From Oligoflexia bacterium (GTDB lineage Bacteria > Bdellovibrionota > Bacteriovoracia > Bacteriovoracales > Bacteriovoracaceae), in contig JAAEST010000040.1 in assembly GCA_024229115.1 (NCBI GenBank), forward strand, positions 186,001-250,000: DNA of 64,000 nucleotides. The letters run 5' to 3'. Positions 51,255 to 60,849 of the stretch are shown one piece after another. The notes under the pieces were generated by a model. It saw only the letters and a list, made by a program, of their open reading frames with translations. It did not search any database and had not been told where the DNA came from. Position numbers and translations under genes: made by a program. How positions within the stretch are numbered: position 1 is the stretch's first letter; each line of letters begins with the position of its first letter.

Positions 51255-52676
51255 ATGAAAACACTATCACCACAAATTGATTTCCATCAGGCCATGAGTT
51301 CATTTGATTGGACTATTTTTGTCGCCATTATTCTCATAACACTTGCAAGTGTCATCTGGGGGCAGATGAGAATGAAGAACGCAGACTCAGAAAAAGCTAC
51401 AATGATTGATCACTTGATTATGGGTCGCCAACTTACTCTTCCACTCTTTATCGCAACTCTTGTTGCCACTTGGTACGGAGGAATTTTTGGTGTTACTAGA
51501 ATAAGTTTTGAAAAGGGTATTTATAGCTTTCTTACCCAAGGGGTCTTTTGGTATATCTCCTACATACTCTTTGCTCTTTTTATCGTAAAGAAAGTAAGTA
51601 GTTACCAAGCAGTCACTCTTCCTGATTTAATGACAAAAATGTTTGGGCCATACAGTGGGAAACTTAGTGGATACTTTAACTTCTTCAATGTTCTTCCTAT
51701 CGCTTATGTCATAAGCATTGGCATTCTTATCCAAACTTTTACAGGACTCTCTCTCCTCGCTTCAATGTCGGTAGGAGTTTTCTTTGTTGTTCTCTATTCA
51801 TTATGGGGAGGATTTAGATCCGTTGTTTTCTCAGACTTGATTCAATTCTTTGTAATGTGCTTAGCTGTTTTTCTAGTCATTGTATTTAGTGTGAGTGAAT
51901 TTGGTGGCCTTAGCTTCTTAAAAGAAAATCTTCCGGCCACACACTTTTCACCAACAGGAGGACAAGCTCTCAGTGTAACTCTAGTTTGGGGATTCATTGC
52001 TCTTTCCACTTTAGTTGATCCTAACTTTTACCAAAGATGTTTTGCCGCTCAATCACCTAAGGTTGCAAAGAAAGGAATCCTTCTTTCAACTCTTGTTTGG
52101 GTTTGTTTTGATATTTGTACAACTCTTGGGGGAATGTATGCAGCCGCCACTATTCCTCAAGCTGAACCAAATCATGCTTACCTCATCTACTCACTTCAAG
52201 TTCTTCCTGATGGAATAAAAGGTTTTGCTCTAGCAGGTATTGTGGCCACGATTCTTTCGACACTTGATAGTTATTTATTTTTAGCAGGAACAACAATTTC
52301 TTATGACCTTGCTCCCAAGAGATTTAGAAATAGGATTTCAACTCAATATCTAGGAACTATTTTTGTAGCCATTCTCTCCATTATTTTAGCTGTGTATTTT
52401 CAGGGAAATATTAAAACTGTTTGGAAAACCTTAGGAAGTTACTCGGCGAGTTGTCTTCTCCTACCGGTTCTCTATGGCTATATGTTTCCAGGAAAAATAA
52501 AAGATAAACAATTCGTTTTTTCTTGCTTGCTAGGTGTCGTAGCCACCTCAGTTTGGAGAAATATTGAAAAGGCCGGTTTCTGGGCAAATATTGACGAACT
52601 TTACGCAGGAATTATCTTCACTACGCTTGGCATAATTCTCTACCCATTCTTTGTTCGTGACGCACGACAAAGGTAG
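51255..52676 (+). CDS. Sodium:solute symporter (SSS family), probably for thiamine or a precursor
   Basis: The 473-residue inner-membrane protein has about 13 hydrophobic segments and SSS features: GRQLTLPLFIATLVATWYGG, YQAVTLPDLM, SLWGGFRSVVFSDLIQF, then LSTLDSYLFLAG. The start is fixed by the TPP riboswitch that covers its ribosome site. Control by this riboswitch implies transport of thiamine, its pyrimidine or another precursor; predicted thiamine transporters of this superfamily (ThiV) have been proposed before. No thiamine synthesis gene is in the window. Confidence 0.87.
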   Translation: MKTLSPQIDFHQAMSSFDWTIFVAIILITLASVIWGQMRMKNADSEKATMIDHLIMGRQLTLPLFIATLVATWYGGIFGVTRISFEKGIYSFLTQGVFWYISYILFALFIVKKVSSYQAVTLPDLMTKMFGPYSGKLSGYFNFFNVLPIAYVISIGILIQTFTGLSLLASMSVGVFFVVLYSLWGGFRSVVFSDLIQFFVMCLAVFLVIVFSVSEFGGLSFLKENLPATHFSPTGGQALSVTLVWGFIALSTLVDPNFYQRCFAAQSPKVAKKGILLSTLVWVCFDICTTLGGMYAAATIPQAEPNHAYLIYSLQVLPDGIKGFALAGIVATILSTLDSYLFLAGTTISYDLAPKRFRNRISTQYLGTIFVAILSIILAVYFQGNIKTVWKTLGSYSASCLLLPVLYGYMFPGKIKDKQFVFSCLLGVVATSVWRNIEKAGFWANIDELYAGIIFTTLGIILYPFFVRDARQR

Positions 52677-52730
52677 TATTTTCTAGTTAAATTCGCTATC
52701 CTATCTCGATAAATTAACAAGGTAGTTAAC

Positions 52731-55019
52731 GTGTCTAAAGATTTAGAAAATCAAAAGAAAGATGCTCTTTTTTATCATGAAGAAGGTCGTCCCGGAAAAA
52801 TTGAAGTTACCCCGACTAAATCAACAATCAGCTCTAGTGATCTAGCGAAAGCATATAGCCCAGGTGTTGCCTGGCCATGTTTAGAAATTGCAAAAAATCC
52901 AGAAGATGCTTTTAAATATACAGCAAAAGGAAACCTCGTTGGTGTTGTCAGTAATGGTAGTGCCGTTTTAGGTTTAGGAAATATTGGACCTCTCGCTGGT
53001 AAACCAGTGATGGAAGGTAAAGGTGTTCTCTTTAAGAAATTTGCTGACATTGATGTCTTTGATATCGAAGTTGATGAGCCAACAGTTGAAGGTATGGTTA
53101 ATGTTGTTAAATCACTTGAGCCAACTTTTGGTGGAATCAACCTTGAAGATATTAAGGCCCCTGAGTGTTTTGAAATTGAAGCACAATTAATTGAGAAAAT
53201 GGATATTCCAGTTTTTCATGATGACCAACATGGAACGGCGATCATCGCAGCAGCTGGTTTCCTCAATGCCGTAACTCTTACCAATAGAAAGTTAGAAGAA
53301 ATTGTCGTTGTCTTCTCAGGTGCTGGAGCAGCTTCTATTGCTTGTGCCAGACTTTTTATCGACATGGGAGTAAAAAGAGAAAACCTAATCATGACAGACT
53401 CGAAGGGTGTTATTTATAAAGGCCGTGGTGCTGGAATGAATAAATACAAAGATGAGTTTGCTACTGAAAGAGATTTAAAAACTCTTGAAGATGCCATGAA
53501 AGATGCGGATGCATTCATTGGTTGTTCTGCAAGAGGAGTTCTGACAAAAGAAATGGTTAAGACGATGGCCCCACATCCAATCATCTTTGCCATGGCCAAC
53601 CCTGATCCAGAAATTTATCCAGATGAAGTGGCCGAAGTTAGAGATGATGCCATCATGGCCACGGGAAGAAGTGACTTCCCTAACCAAGTAAATAACGTTC
53701 TTGGATTTCCATTTATTTTCCGTGGAGCCCTCGATGTTAAGGCTAGAAAAATTAATCAGGAAATGAAAATAGCTGCAGTAAAAGCACTTGCCGATCTTGC
53801 AAAAGAAGAAGTTCCTGACGAAGTAAAGCTTGCCTACGGAAACCAAGATTTTTCTTTTGGAAAAGACTATATCATTCCTAAACATTTTGACCCTAGAGTT
53901 CTTACAAGAGTAACTCCAGCTGTAGCAAAAGCAGCGATGGATACTGGTGTAGCTCGAGTTAATATTGAAAACTTCCAAGAATACACAGCCAACCTAGCCA
54001 ATAGATTAAGCCAAACTGCTTCTTTCATGAAGAACTTGAGAGATCGTTTAACTGTCCACGTGAATAAAAAGAAATCAAAAGTAAAAATGGTTTTTGCTGA
54101 AGGTTTAAATACTCGTATTCTTCAGGCTGCTGATGTTCTTAAGCGTGAAGGAAGAGTAGAACCAATTCTTCTTGGTGAGCCAGAAAAAATTAAAGAGAAA
54201 ATGTCTTCTCTGGGTTTAGATAACCTTAAAGAATTAGAAATTATTGAACCTTCACAAGACGCCTACTTTAAAGATTACTACATGGAGTTCTCAGAAATGA
54301 GACAAAGAAGTGGAGTAAGTGTTTATCATGCTGAAGATATGATGGAACAAGAAAACTTCTTTGGCTCAATGATGGTAAGAAAGAATAGAGCTGATTGTGT
54401 TATCAGTGGACCGACTCTTGATTATGGTTCATGTTTAATGCCTATTATCAATGTGATTGGAACCGAAGAAAGTGTTAAAGCCGCAGGTATTTACATACTC
54501 GTTTTTAAGAACAGAGTTCTCTTCTTTGCAGACTGTACTTGTCAGATTGATCCTAATTCAGAAGACCTTGCAGAAATTGCAGGAACCACAGCTGAGTTAT
54601 TTAAGCAATTAATGGGCCGTGATCCAAAAGTTGCTTTCTTAAGTTACGCAAGTTTTGGTTCTAATAATCATCCTGCTGCTAAAAAGATGAAGAAGGCCGT
54701 ACAGATTACGAAAAGTCGTTACCCAAATATGACTGTTGATGGTGAGCTTCAAGCTGATGTTGCTGTTAATCACGCCATTCTTAAGAAACTATTTAACTTT
54801 TCATCACTTGATGGACCGGCAGATGTTCTTATTTTCCCAGAACTTAACTCTGCCAATATTAGTTACAAACTTCTATCACAGCTTTCTGATGCCAGTGCGA
54901 TTGGACCAATTCTTGTTCCAATGAAGTCAACCGCGAATATTATTCAAAGAACAGCAACTGTTTCAGAAATTGTTAATATGTGTAACCTTACGGCGTTAAT
55001 GTCGATGGAGAGAAACTAA
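52731..55019 (+). CDS. maeB: NADP-dependent malic enzyme with phosphotransacetylase-like domain
   Basis: The 762 residues have two parts. The malic enzyme (about 1-430) carries [22 protein letters not shown]-like words in parts and the Lys/Asp catalytic region VFHDDQHGT. Its dinucleotide fold is [17 protein letters not shown]. The C-terminal phosphate acetyltransferase-like domain (about 435-762) resembles that of MaeB and is normally regulatory. It converts malate to pyruvate and CO2, making NADPH. The start is GTG 52731 with AAGG upstream. It overlaps ridA by one base (TAATG). Confidence 0.94.
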   Translation: MSKDLENQKKDALFYHEEGRPGKIEVTPTKSTISSSDLAKAYSPGVAWPCLEIAKNPEDAFKYTAKGNLVGVVSNGSAVLGLGNIGPLAGKPVMEGKGVLFKKFADIDVFDIEVDEPTVEGMVNVVKSLEPTFGGINLEDIKAPECFEIEAQLIEKMDIPVFHDDQHGTAIIAAAGFLNAVTLTNRKLEEIVVVFSGAGAASIACARLFIDMGVKRENLIMTDSKGVIYKGRGAGMNKYKDEFATERDLKTLEDAMKDADAFIGCSARGVLTKEMVKTMAPHPIIFAMANPDPEIYPDEVAEVRDDAIMATGRSDFPNQVNNVLGFPFIFRGALDVKARKINQEMKIAAVKALADLAKEEVPDEVKLAYGNQDFSFGKDYIIPKHFDPRVLTRVTPAVAKAAMDTGVARVNIENFQEYTANLANRLSQTASFMKNLRDRLTVHVNKKKSKVKMVFAEGLNTRILQAADVLKREGRVEPILLGEPEKIKEKMSSLGLDNLKELEIIEPSQDAYFKDYYMEFSEMRQRSGVSVYHAEDMMEQENFFGSMMVRKNRADCVISGPTLDYGSCLMPIINVIGTEESVKAAGIYILVFKNRVLFFADCTCQIDPNSEDLAEIAGTTAELFKQLMGRDPKVAFLSYASFGSNNHPAAKKMKKAVQITKSRYPNMTVDGELQADVAVNHAILKKLFNFSSLDGPADVLIFPELNSANISYKLLSQLSDASAIGPILVPMKSTANIIQRTATVSEIVNMCNLTALMSMERN

Positions 55020-55396
55020 TGGAAAAGAAAATAATTAATACAGAAAAAGCTCCCGCTGCTGTAGGTACTTATTCCCAAGGTGTTGAGTATAACGGAGTTC
55101 TCTATTTCTCTGGTCAGATTGGACTTGACCCACAAACGATGACAATGAAAGAGGACTTCAAAGGGCAAATGGATCAAATCCTTAAGAATATCGATGCCCT
55201 TCTTAATGATCAAAATTTAGATCGTACAAATATTATCAAGACTTCAATCTTTGTAACGGACCTTGGTAACTTTGGAATGGTGAATGAAGCTTATGAAAGT
55301 TATTTTCAAGCTCCTTACCCTGCTAGAAGTTGCGTTGAAGTTCCAGCTCTTCCAAAAGGAGCTCTTGTAGAGATTGAAGTTATTGCCGGAAGGTAA
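55019..55396 (+). CDS. ridA: RidA-family enamine/imine deaminase
   Basis: The 125-residue size and pattern fit RidA: AVGTYSQGVEYNGVLYFSGQIG, then TNIIKTSIFVTDL and the key Arg in PARSCVEVPALPKGALVEIE. RidA hydrolyses reactive enamines such as 2-aminoacrylate, formed by PLP enzymes. It is coupled to maeB by a TAATG overlap, so both are made from one message. Cytosolic, trimeric in known cases. Confidence 0.94.
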   Translation: MEKKIINTEKAPAAVGTYSQGVEYNGVLYFSGQIGLDPQTMTMKEDFKGQMDQILKNIDALLNDQNLDRTNIIKTSIFVTDLGNFGMVNEAYESYFQAPYPARSCVEVPALPKGALVEIEVIAGR

Positions 55397-55413
55397 GAAG
55401 GAATAACGAAGGA

Positions 55414-56076
55414 ATGTTTTCCAGCAAGTATATTTTTGAGACTAAGAACACGAGAATGATGAGATATCTTCGAAACTTTATCATTCTCATGTTTATCTTT
55501 GTCCTCACATATCTTGCAGCCGGCTACCTTTTCATTCTCAGTTCAGATTTAGAGACAAAGAAATCAAAAGAAGCTTTTTATAAAAAGGCCCCTGATCTCA
55601 TCGTTGTATTTACCGGTGATAAAGGTCGTATCCCTTATGCCCTAAAGCTTGCTAAAGAGTATAAGTCCTCACAAGTTTTTATTACTGGTGTTCATAATAA
55701 GAATAATCTTGAGACTCTCCTTGAACCGCTGCCTATTAAAGATGAAGTTAATAGTGAGAATATTGAAATTGATTACCTGGCAAGAAATACTATTGAAAAT
55801 GCTGTCGCCACATTGAGGCACCTAAGAGAAAAGAGAGGGCTTAAAGACATTCTCGTCATTAGCCACGATTATCATATCTTAAGAATTAAAACGATCTTAG
55901 GAGCAATCCGTTCTGATGAAGATGATTATCAGTTCTACTTCAGTGCAATCACTACTGATTACTCGATTTCAAATAATTTCAAAAAACTTTATAAAGAAGT
56001 TTATAAGTTCTTACGCAGTTTCTTATTTTTAATGATTTGGGATTCTGACTTAGACTCTGTTCAGATCGAACTCTGA
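55414..56076 (+). CDS. DUF218 (YdcF/SanA-like) membrane-anchored protein
   Basis: The 220 residues have an N-terminal membrane segment (FIILMFIFVLTYLAAGYLFIL). The YdcF-type domain follows, with PDLIVVFTGDKGRIPYAL, then QVFITGV, and NTIENAVATLRHL with the LVISHDYHILRI end. SanA/ElyC-like members affect envelope integrity; the reaction is unknown. It follows ridA by 17 bases and probably belongs to the same transcript. The start is uncertain: ATG 55414 has AAGGA directly before it, and Met15 or Met16 are alternatives. Confidence 0.82.
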   Translation: MFSSKYIFETKNTRMMRYLRNFIILMFIFVLTYLAAGYLFILSSDLETKKSKEAFYKKAPDLIVVFTGDKGRIPYALKLAKEYKSSQVFITGVHNKNNLETLLEPLPIKDEVNSENIEIDYLARNTIENAVATLRHLREKRGLKDILVISHDYHILRIKTILGAIRSDEDDYQFYFSAITTDYSISNNFKKLYKEVYKFLRSFLFLMIWDSDLDSVQIEL

Positions 56077-56098
56077 AAGGGACGCCAAGTCCTTTCAG
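56073..56098. terminator. Hairpin between convergent genes
   Basis: CTGAAAGG(G)AC and GTCCTTTCAG pair over ten bases with one bulged G and a short loop. It overlaps the DUF218 stop and touches the spoT stop. No T run follows, so it is a weak call. Confidence 0.5.
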
Positions 56099-58288
56099 TT
56101 AAACTCTGTGAACGGAAATAACTTCTTCGAGAGTTTCAATACCAGAGATGGCCTTTAGTAGTTCACTATAATCCTTCACTTCAATTTCAAAGATAAAAGA
56201 ACCTTTTCTATCTGGAAGAGACTTTGCAAGAGCGGAACGAATATTTACTCCGTTTCCGTTAATATTTTTCGAGATTTGAGAAAGAATACCTGGTTTATCA
56301 TGAGTAATAACTCTCACATTCACAGGATGCTTGAACTTAAACTCAGAGTTCCACTCCACATGAACAGTTCTCGCGAGATCACCTTGTTCAATACGAGTAC
56401 AGCTTGAATGATGAACTGTAATTCCACGTCCACGTGTAATATATCCACTAATAGGGTCACCAGGAATTGGATTACAACACCTGGCCATTCTCACCATCAC
56501 GTCATCCAGACCATCCACAATAACGGCATTATCTTTATTTGCTCTATGTCTTGCAGTTTGAGAAACCTTCTTCGAATAAGAATTAACTTCTTCTAGTTTC
56601 TTATCCTCATCTTCAATTTCTTCTGGTCCAATACTTGGAAGAGCATGCACAACTTTCTTGGCTTCAAACTTTCCTGTTCCGATATTGATGAAAAGATCAT
56701 CAACATTTGAAACACTTAGTTCATCAGCTGCTTTATGGATTTCGCCATTCTTTTCAACACTTTTTAAATTCGTTCCAAAAACCTTCAGGCACTTATCTAG
56801 AATCTCACGACCAATTTCTTTATTCTTATCTCTTTCAACTTTAAGAAGCCATTGCTTAATTTTAGTCTTGGCACGACTTGATTTAACAATTGTTAGCCAG
56901 TCCTTTGAAGGAGTTTGAGATTTACTTGTCAGAATCTCAACTGTGTCACCTGATTTAAGTGTATAGCGAAGAGGAACCATTTTTCCGTTCACTTTGGCCC
57001 CTACACACTTATTTCCTACTTCCGTATGAATCGCATAAGCAAAATCGAGTGGAGTTGCTCCATAGCGAAGTTCTCTTACATCACCATTAGGAGTGAAGAT
57101 AAAGATTCCACCAACATCGAGATCATTCTTTACAACGTCCATAAACTCGTTGTTATTAGAAACATTCTTGTTAAATTCAAGAAGCTGCTCAATCCAATCG
57201 AGTTTCGTACTATTACCGGCCACACCTTCTTTATATTTCCAGTGAGCCGCGATCCCTGCCTCTGCAATATGATCCATATCGTGGGTACGAATTTGAATTT
57301 CAATTCTTTCAGCACTTGGACCAATAACTGTTGTATGAAGAGACTGATAACCGTTCACTTTTGGAATCGCAATATAATCTTTAAATCTCCCAGGAATAGG
57401 AGTGAAAGAAGAGTGGACAATTCCAAGAGCTTTATAACATTCAGTAATATTACTTAAGATCACTCTAAAAGCGAGAAGATCATGGATTTGATCATAATCC
57501 ATTCCTCTGGCCTTCATTTTTTTATATATTGAATAGAAATGTTTAGGGCGACCTTTTACATCCGCTTTCATTCCATATTCAAGAAGCTTATCTTGAATCG
57601 TTTCGATGGTCGCATTGATATACACATCACGATCCGTTTTCTTCATTGCCACTTTTTCGGCCAGGCGATAATAAATATCAGGATGAAGAAATCTTAAACA
57701 AAGATCCTCAAGTTCAGCTTTTACTGAGTTAATACCAAGTCGACTTGCTAGAGGAACATAGATATCAAGTGTCTCTTTAGCAATCTTCTTTTGCTTCTCA
57801 TCTGAAACATATTGAAGTGTTCTCATATTGTGCATGCGATCCGCGAGTTTCACGATAATCACACGGATATCTTTTGCCATGGCCACAACCATCTTACGAA
57901 AGTTTTCGGCTTGGCTTTCCTCTTTTGTTTTAAACTTAATCTTAGAAATTTTTGTCAGACCAATAACAATTTGAGCCACTTCAGAATTAAACTCTCTTTC
58001 GATCTCAGCGGGGTCGATATCACAATCTTCAACAACATCATGAAGAAGTCCTGCAATGATACTATCTAAATCGAGTCTTAACTTAATGAGAGTCGCTGAA
58101 ACATTAATTGGGTGAATAATATAATCTTCACCAGAACTTCTTTTTTGACCTTCGTGAGCTTTTGTTGCGAAGTCGAATGCCTTTTTAAGCATTTCAAAAT
58201 CAGCATCAGAATAATAAGCTTCCACACGACGTTTTAAATCATCGTATCCAATTTCTCTCTCATGTGAAAAATCTAACGGTCGAAACAA
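56099..58288 (-). CDS. spoT: Bifunctional (p)ppGpp synthetase/hydrolase, RelA/SpoT family
   Basis: The 729 residues show all domains: an HD hydrolase (KRSSGEDYIIHP, LLHDVVEDCD, ADRMHNMRTL), a synthetase (RPKHFYSIYKKMKARG, HDLLAFRVIL, NGYQSLHTTVIGP), TGS (FTPNGDVRELRYGATPLDFAYAIH, broken here for length), a zinc-finger-like region and a C-terminal ACT domain (VITHDKPGILSQISK). Hydrolase and synthetase residues both look intact, so it can make and remove the alarmone. It is the last gene of the accA-yicC-gmk-spoT set, 4 bases after gmk. Confidence 0.95.
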   Translation of the reverse strand: MFRPLDFSHEREIGYDDLKRRVEAYYSDADFEMLKKAFDFATKAHEGQKRSSGEDYIIHPINVSATLIKLRLDLDSIIAGLLHDVVEDCDIDPAEIEREFNSEVAQIVIGLTKISKIKFKTKEESQAENFRKMVVAMAKDIRVIIVKLADRMHNMRTLQYVSDEKQKKIAKETLDIYVPLASRLGINSVKAELEDLCLRFLHPDIYYRLAEKVAMKKTDRDVYINATIETIQDKLLEYGMKADVKGRPKHFYSIYKKMKARGMDYDQIHDLLAFRVILSNITECYKALGIVHSSFTPIPGRFKDYIAIPKVNGYQSLHTTVIGPSAERIEIQIRTHDMDHIAEAGIAAHWKYKEGVAGNSTKLDWIEQLLEFNKNVSNNNEFMDVVKNDLDVGGIFIFTPNGDVRELRYGATPLDFAYAIHTEVGNKCVGAKVNGKMVPLRYTLKSGDTVEILTSKSQTPSKDWLTIVKSSRAKTKIKQWLLKVERDKNKEIGREILDKCLKVFGTNLKSVEKNGEIHKAADELSVSNVDDLFINIGTGKFEAKKVVHALPSIGPEEIEDEDKKLEEVNSYSKKVSQTARHRANKDNAVIVDGLDDVMVRMARCCNPIPGDPISGYITRGRGITVHHSSCTRIEQGDLARTVHVEWNSEFKFKHPVNVRVITHDKPGILSQISKNINGNGVNIRSALAKSLPDRKGSFIFEIEVKDYSELLKAISGIETLEEVISVHRV

Positions 58289-58292
58289 CTCA

Positions 58293-58856
58293 CTATCCCT
58301 CTAATATACTAGCTACTATTCGTCTTAAATCAGCATAAGCTTTATCTAAATCGTCGTTTATTACGCAAAAATCGTAATCATTCTGTCTTAAAATCTCTTT
58401 TTTTGCATTTTCAAGGCGAACATTGATCACTTCTTCAGAGTCTGTTCCTCTTCCTCTTAGTCTTGCTTCAAGCTCATCAAGATTCGGAGGGGCAATGAAG
58501 ATGGCCTTCGCCTCATCACCAAACTCCGTTTTCATATTGTCAGTCCCTTGAACATCGAGATCAAAGAGCAGCGAGAAGCCATTATCGACTTTTGTTGAAA
58601 CAAAGCCTTTGCTTGTTCCATAGTAATTTTTATGAACAAGGGCCCATTCAATAAAATCCCCTTGTCCCTTCTTTTTTAGAAATTCTTCTTCTGAAATAAA
58701 GAAATAATGTTTTCCATCAACCTCACCTTCACGCTGTGGTCGAGTTGTAAAAGAAACAGACCAATGAAGCTGTCTGAACTCTTCTTTTAATCTCTTAATG
58801 AGTGTTGATTTACCTGAGCCAGATGGGGCAACGATAATAATGATTTTCCCTCTCAA
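58293..58856 (-). CDS. gmk: Guanylate kinase
   Basis: The 187 residues match the family. The P-loop is VAPSGSGKSTLI at about 8-19. SFTTRPQREGEVDGKHYFF carries the GMP-binding Arg and Tyr, and FDLDVQGTDNMK and RLRGRGTDSEE are also present. It makes GDP from GMP and ATP. It lies between yicC and spoT; in many bacteria rpoZ follows gmk, but here only 4 bases separate it from spoT. Confidence 0.96.
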   Translation of the reverse strand: MRGKIIIIVAPSGSGKSTLIKRLKEEFRQLHWSVSFTTRPQREGEVDGKHYFFISEEEFLKKKGQGDFIEWALVHKNYYGTSKGFVSTKVDNGFSLLFDLDVQGTDNMKTEFGDEAKAIFIAPPNLDELEARLRGRGTDSEEVINVRLENAKKEILRQNDYDFCVINDDLDKAYADLRRIVASILEG

Positions 58857-58868
58857 AACTCTATCCCC

Positions 58869-59738
58869 TTATTCTAAATTAAGACCTTGCTCTCTCATTT
58901 TCTCTAATTGAACTTTCATTTGGACAACAGAGTCTGAGATTTCCTTAAGGCTAGACTTAGAGCCTATAGTATTTGTTTCTCTATTAAATTCTTGAACGAG
59001 GAAATCTAGTTGCCTTCCAACTTCTCCACCCTTATCCAAGATTTCATTTAACTTTTGAGTATGTGCTTCAATTCTATTGATTTCTTCATGAACATCAAGC
59101 TTTTCCATATAATAAACCACTTCTTGAAGATAGCGTGGCTCATCAATATTGAGATCTTTTCCAAATTCAGAAAACTTCTTTTGAAGCTTCTCTTCTACAT
59201 TCTTTTGGAACTCTGGAATTTGTTTTTTAATGATTTCGTAATGACTAAGGTAAGCATCTCTATGCTTTTCAATAACCTTCTTCATTTTTTCACCTTCAGA
59301 AAGGCGACTTTTCTTAAGGTTTTCTAAAGCAACATCCATTGCCCCCAAAGTTAATTCCATTAATTCTTGATCTTGAGACAGATCGTAATCTTTCATGAAT
59401 TCGCTTCTTAAAAATTCCGTTGGAGAAACATTTAGCTGATAACCTGTAGCCAGCTCCTTAACCTTTGAAAGAAAGTCTGAAACCTTCGTTTCATCGATGT
59501 CATCAAACTTAGAGTTCTTCTCAGATCTCTTGTAGTTCACATAAATGTCAAAGCTTCCACGACTGAAGCTATCAGACACCTTCTTCTTCAAATCAATTTC
59601 AATAGAATTATATACAGAAGACATTTTCAGTCTTACGTCTCTAAATCGATTGTTAACACTCTTCGCTTCTACTGTGACGGTGTAATTATCACCAGTCTTT
59701 TCACCACGACCAAAACCGGTCATCGATTGTAATGACAT
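58869..59738 (-). CDS. yicC: YicC/YloC-family endoribonuclease
   Basis: The 289 residues have the family start LQSMTGFGRGE with the K-x-x-N-R-F-R-D word (EAKSVNNRFRDVRL). The long coiled-coil middle and the C-terminal EEINRIEAHTQKLNEIL and NTIGSKSS are also typical. YicC is a hexameric RNA-cleaving enzyme that affects RNA turnover. The gap to gmk is 12 bases and to accA 6, so an operon is likely; yicC-gmk adjacency is common. Confidence 0.95.
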   Translation of the reverse strand: MSLQSMTGFGRGEKTGDNYTVTVEAKSVNNRFRDVRLKMSSVYNSIEIDLKKKVSDSFSRGSFDIYVNYKRSEKNSKFDDIDETKVSDFLSKVKELATGYQLNVSPTEFLRSEFMKDYDLSQDQELMELTLGAMDVALENLKKSRLSEGEKMKKVIEKHRDAYLSHYEIIKKQIPEFQKNVEEKLQKKFSEFGKDLNIDEPRYLQEVVYYMEKLDVHEEINRIEAHTQKLNEILDKGGEVGRQLDFLVQEFNRETNTIGSKSSLKEISDSVVQMKVQLEKMREQGLNLE

Positions 59739-59744
59739 ATAAAC

Positions 59745-60746
59745 CTACTGTGGAAAGTTGTTGGCACCAGAATGATCGTGAATCGTTTGGTTACCCATTC
59801 TTCTAAACTTATTGAATCTATGCTCTTGAAGCTTTTCTACAGAAAGTTTTGAAAGAGCTTTAATTTCTTTTAATATTGTTTTCTTAACAGTTTCACTAGC
59901 AACATCGATATCGCGATGAGCACCACAAGCAGGCTCAGGAATAATGGCATCAATAACTTGAAGTTCTAATGCTTTATTTGGATCAAGCTTAAGAGAGTTC
60001 GCGGCGACATCACCTTTTTTAGGGTCGGCCCAAAGAATAGAAGCGCATGATTCTGGAGAGATTACTGAGTAAATTGAGTATTCCATCATCAGTACTTTAT
60101 CTGTTACCGCGATACCAAGAGCACCACCAGATCCACCTTCACCAATAACGACTGAGACCATTGGAACTTCAATATCAAACATGTCAGCAAGGTTTTCAGC
60201 GATAGCTGCAGACTGACCTCTTTCTTCAGCACCAATTCCAGGATAAGCACCAGGAGTATCAACAAATGAAACAATTGGAATATTAAAACGTGAAGCCATC
60301 TTCATGACTCGAATAGCTTTTCTATATCCCTCAGGTCTTGGCATTCCAAAGTTATGCTTCACTTTTTCTTTTGTCTTACGACCTTTCTCAATCCCAACAA
60401 CACACACTTTTACGTCATCAAGATATCCAAAACCACAGATCATTGAACTATCGTTAGCAAAGTATCTGTCACCTGCAACTTCATGGAAGTCAGTAATAAT
60501 TTTATCAATGTAATCTACAGTATGAGGACGTTGTGGATGTCTTGATAAAAGAACTCTTTCCCATGGAGTTAAGTTTCCATAAATTTCTTTTGTTAAAGAA
60601 CTTACTTTCTTTTGAAGAGCTTTAATCTCTTTACTAATATCTATTTCAGTTTTCTTTTCGGCCTCTTGAAGTTCTTCAATTTGTCTTTCAAGATCGCGAA
60701 CAGGTTTTTCAAAATCTAAGGTAAAATCATTTAAGAGATCACTCAT
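59745..60746 (-). CDS. accA: Acetyl-CoA carboxylase carboxyltransferase subunit alpha
   Basis: The 333 residues show the AccA pattern: LDFEKPVRDLERQIEEL, then LSRHPQRPHTVDYI, RTKEKVKHNFGMPRPEGYRKA (in parts), VDTPGAYPGIGAEERGQ and GEGGSGGALGIAV. It forms, with AccD, the enzyme that makes malonyl-CoA for fatty acid synthesis. AccD is not in the window. A promoter with TTGTAT and TATTCT at 17 bp lies about 46-74 bases before the start, so it heads the accA-yicC-gmk-spoT operon. Confidence 0.96.
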   Translation of the reverse strand: MSDLLNDFTLDFEKPVRDLERQIEELQEAEKKTEIDISKEIKALQKKVSSLTKEIYGNLTPWERVLLSRHPQRPHTVDYIDKIITDFHEVAGDRYFANDSSMICGFGYLDDVKVCVVGIEKGRKTKEKVKHNFGMPRPEGYRKAIRVMKMASRFNIPIVSFVDTPGAYPGIGAEERGQSAAIAENLADMFDIEVPMVSVVIGEGGSGGALGIAVTDKVLMMEYSIYSVISPESCASILWADPKKGDVAANSLKLDPNKALELQVIDAIIPEPACGAHRDIDVASETVKKTILKEIKALSKLSVEKLQEHRFNKFRRMGNQTIHDHSGANNFPQ

Positions 60747-60791
60747 CTCTCACCTCTCATGCTAGAGAAAATAACTATTTATAAGGGTGAG

Positions 60792-60820
60792 AGAATAGTA
60801 AAATTATTAAAGGAATACAA
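60792..60820 (-). promoter_or_regulatory. Likely promoter of the accA-yicC-gmk-spoT operon
   Basis: On the minus strand TTGTAT (60815-60820) and TATTCT (60792-60797) are separated by 17 bp, upstream of accA at 60746. A GAGAGGTGAGAG ribosome site directly precedes the ATG. Confidence 0.6.
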
Positions 60821-60849
60821 CTTTTGACGCAACGAAAAGCCATTGAATA

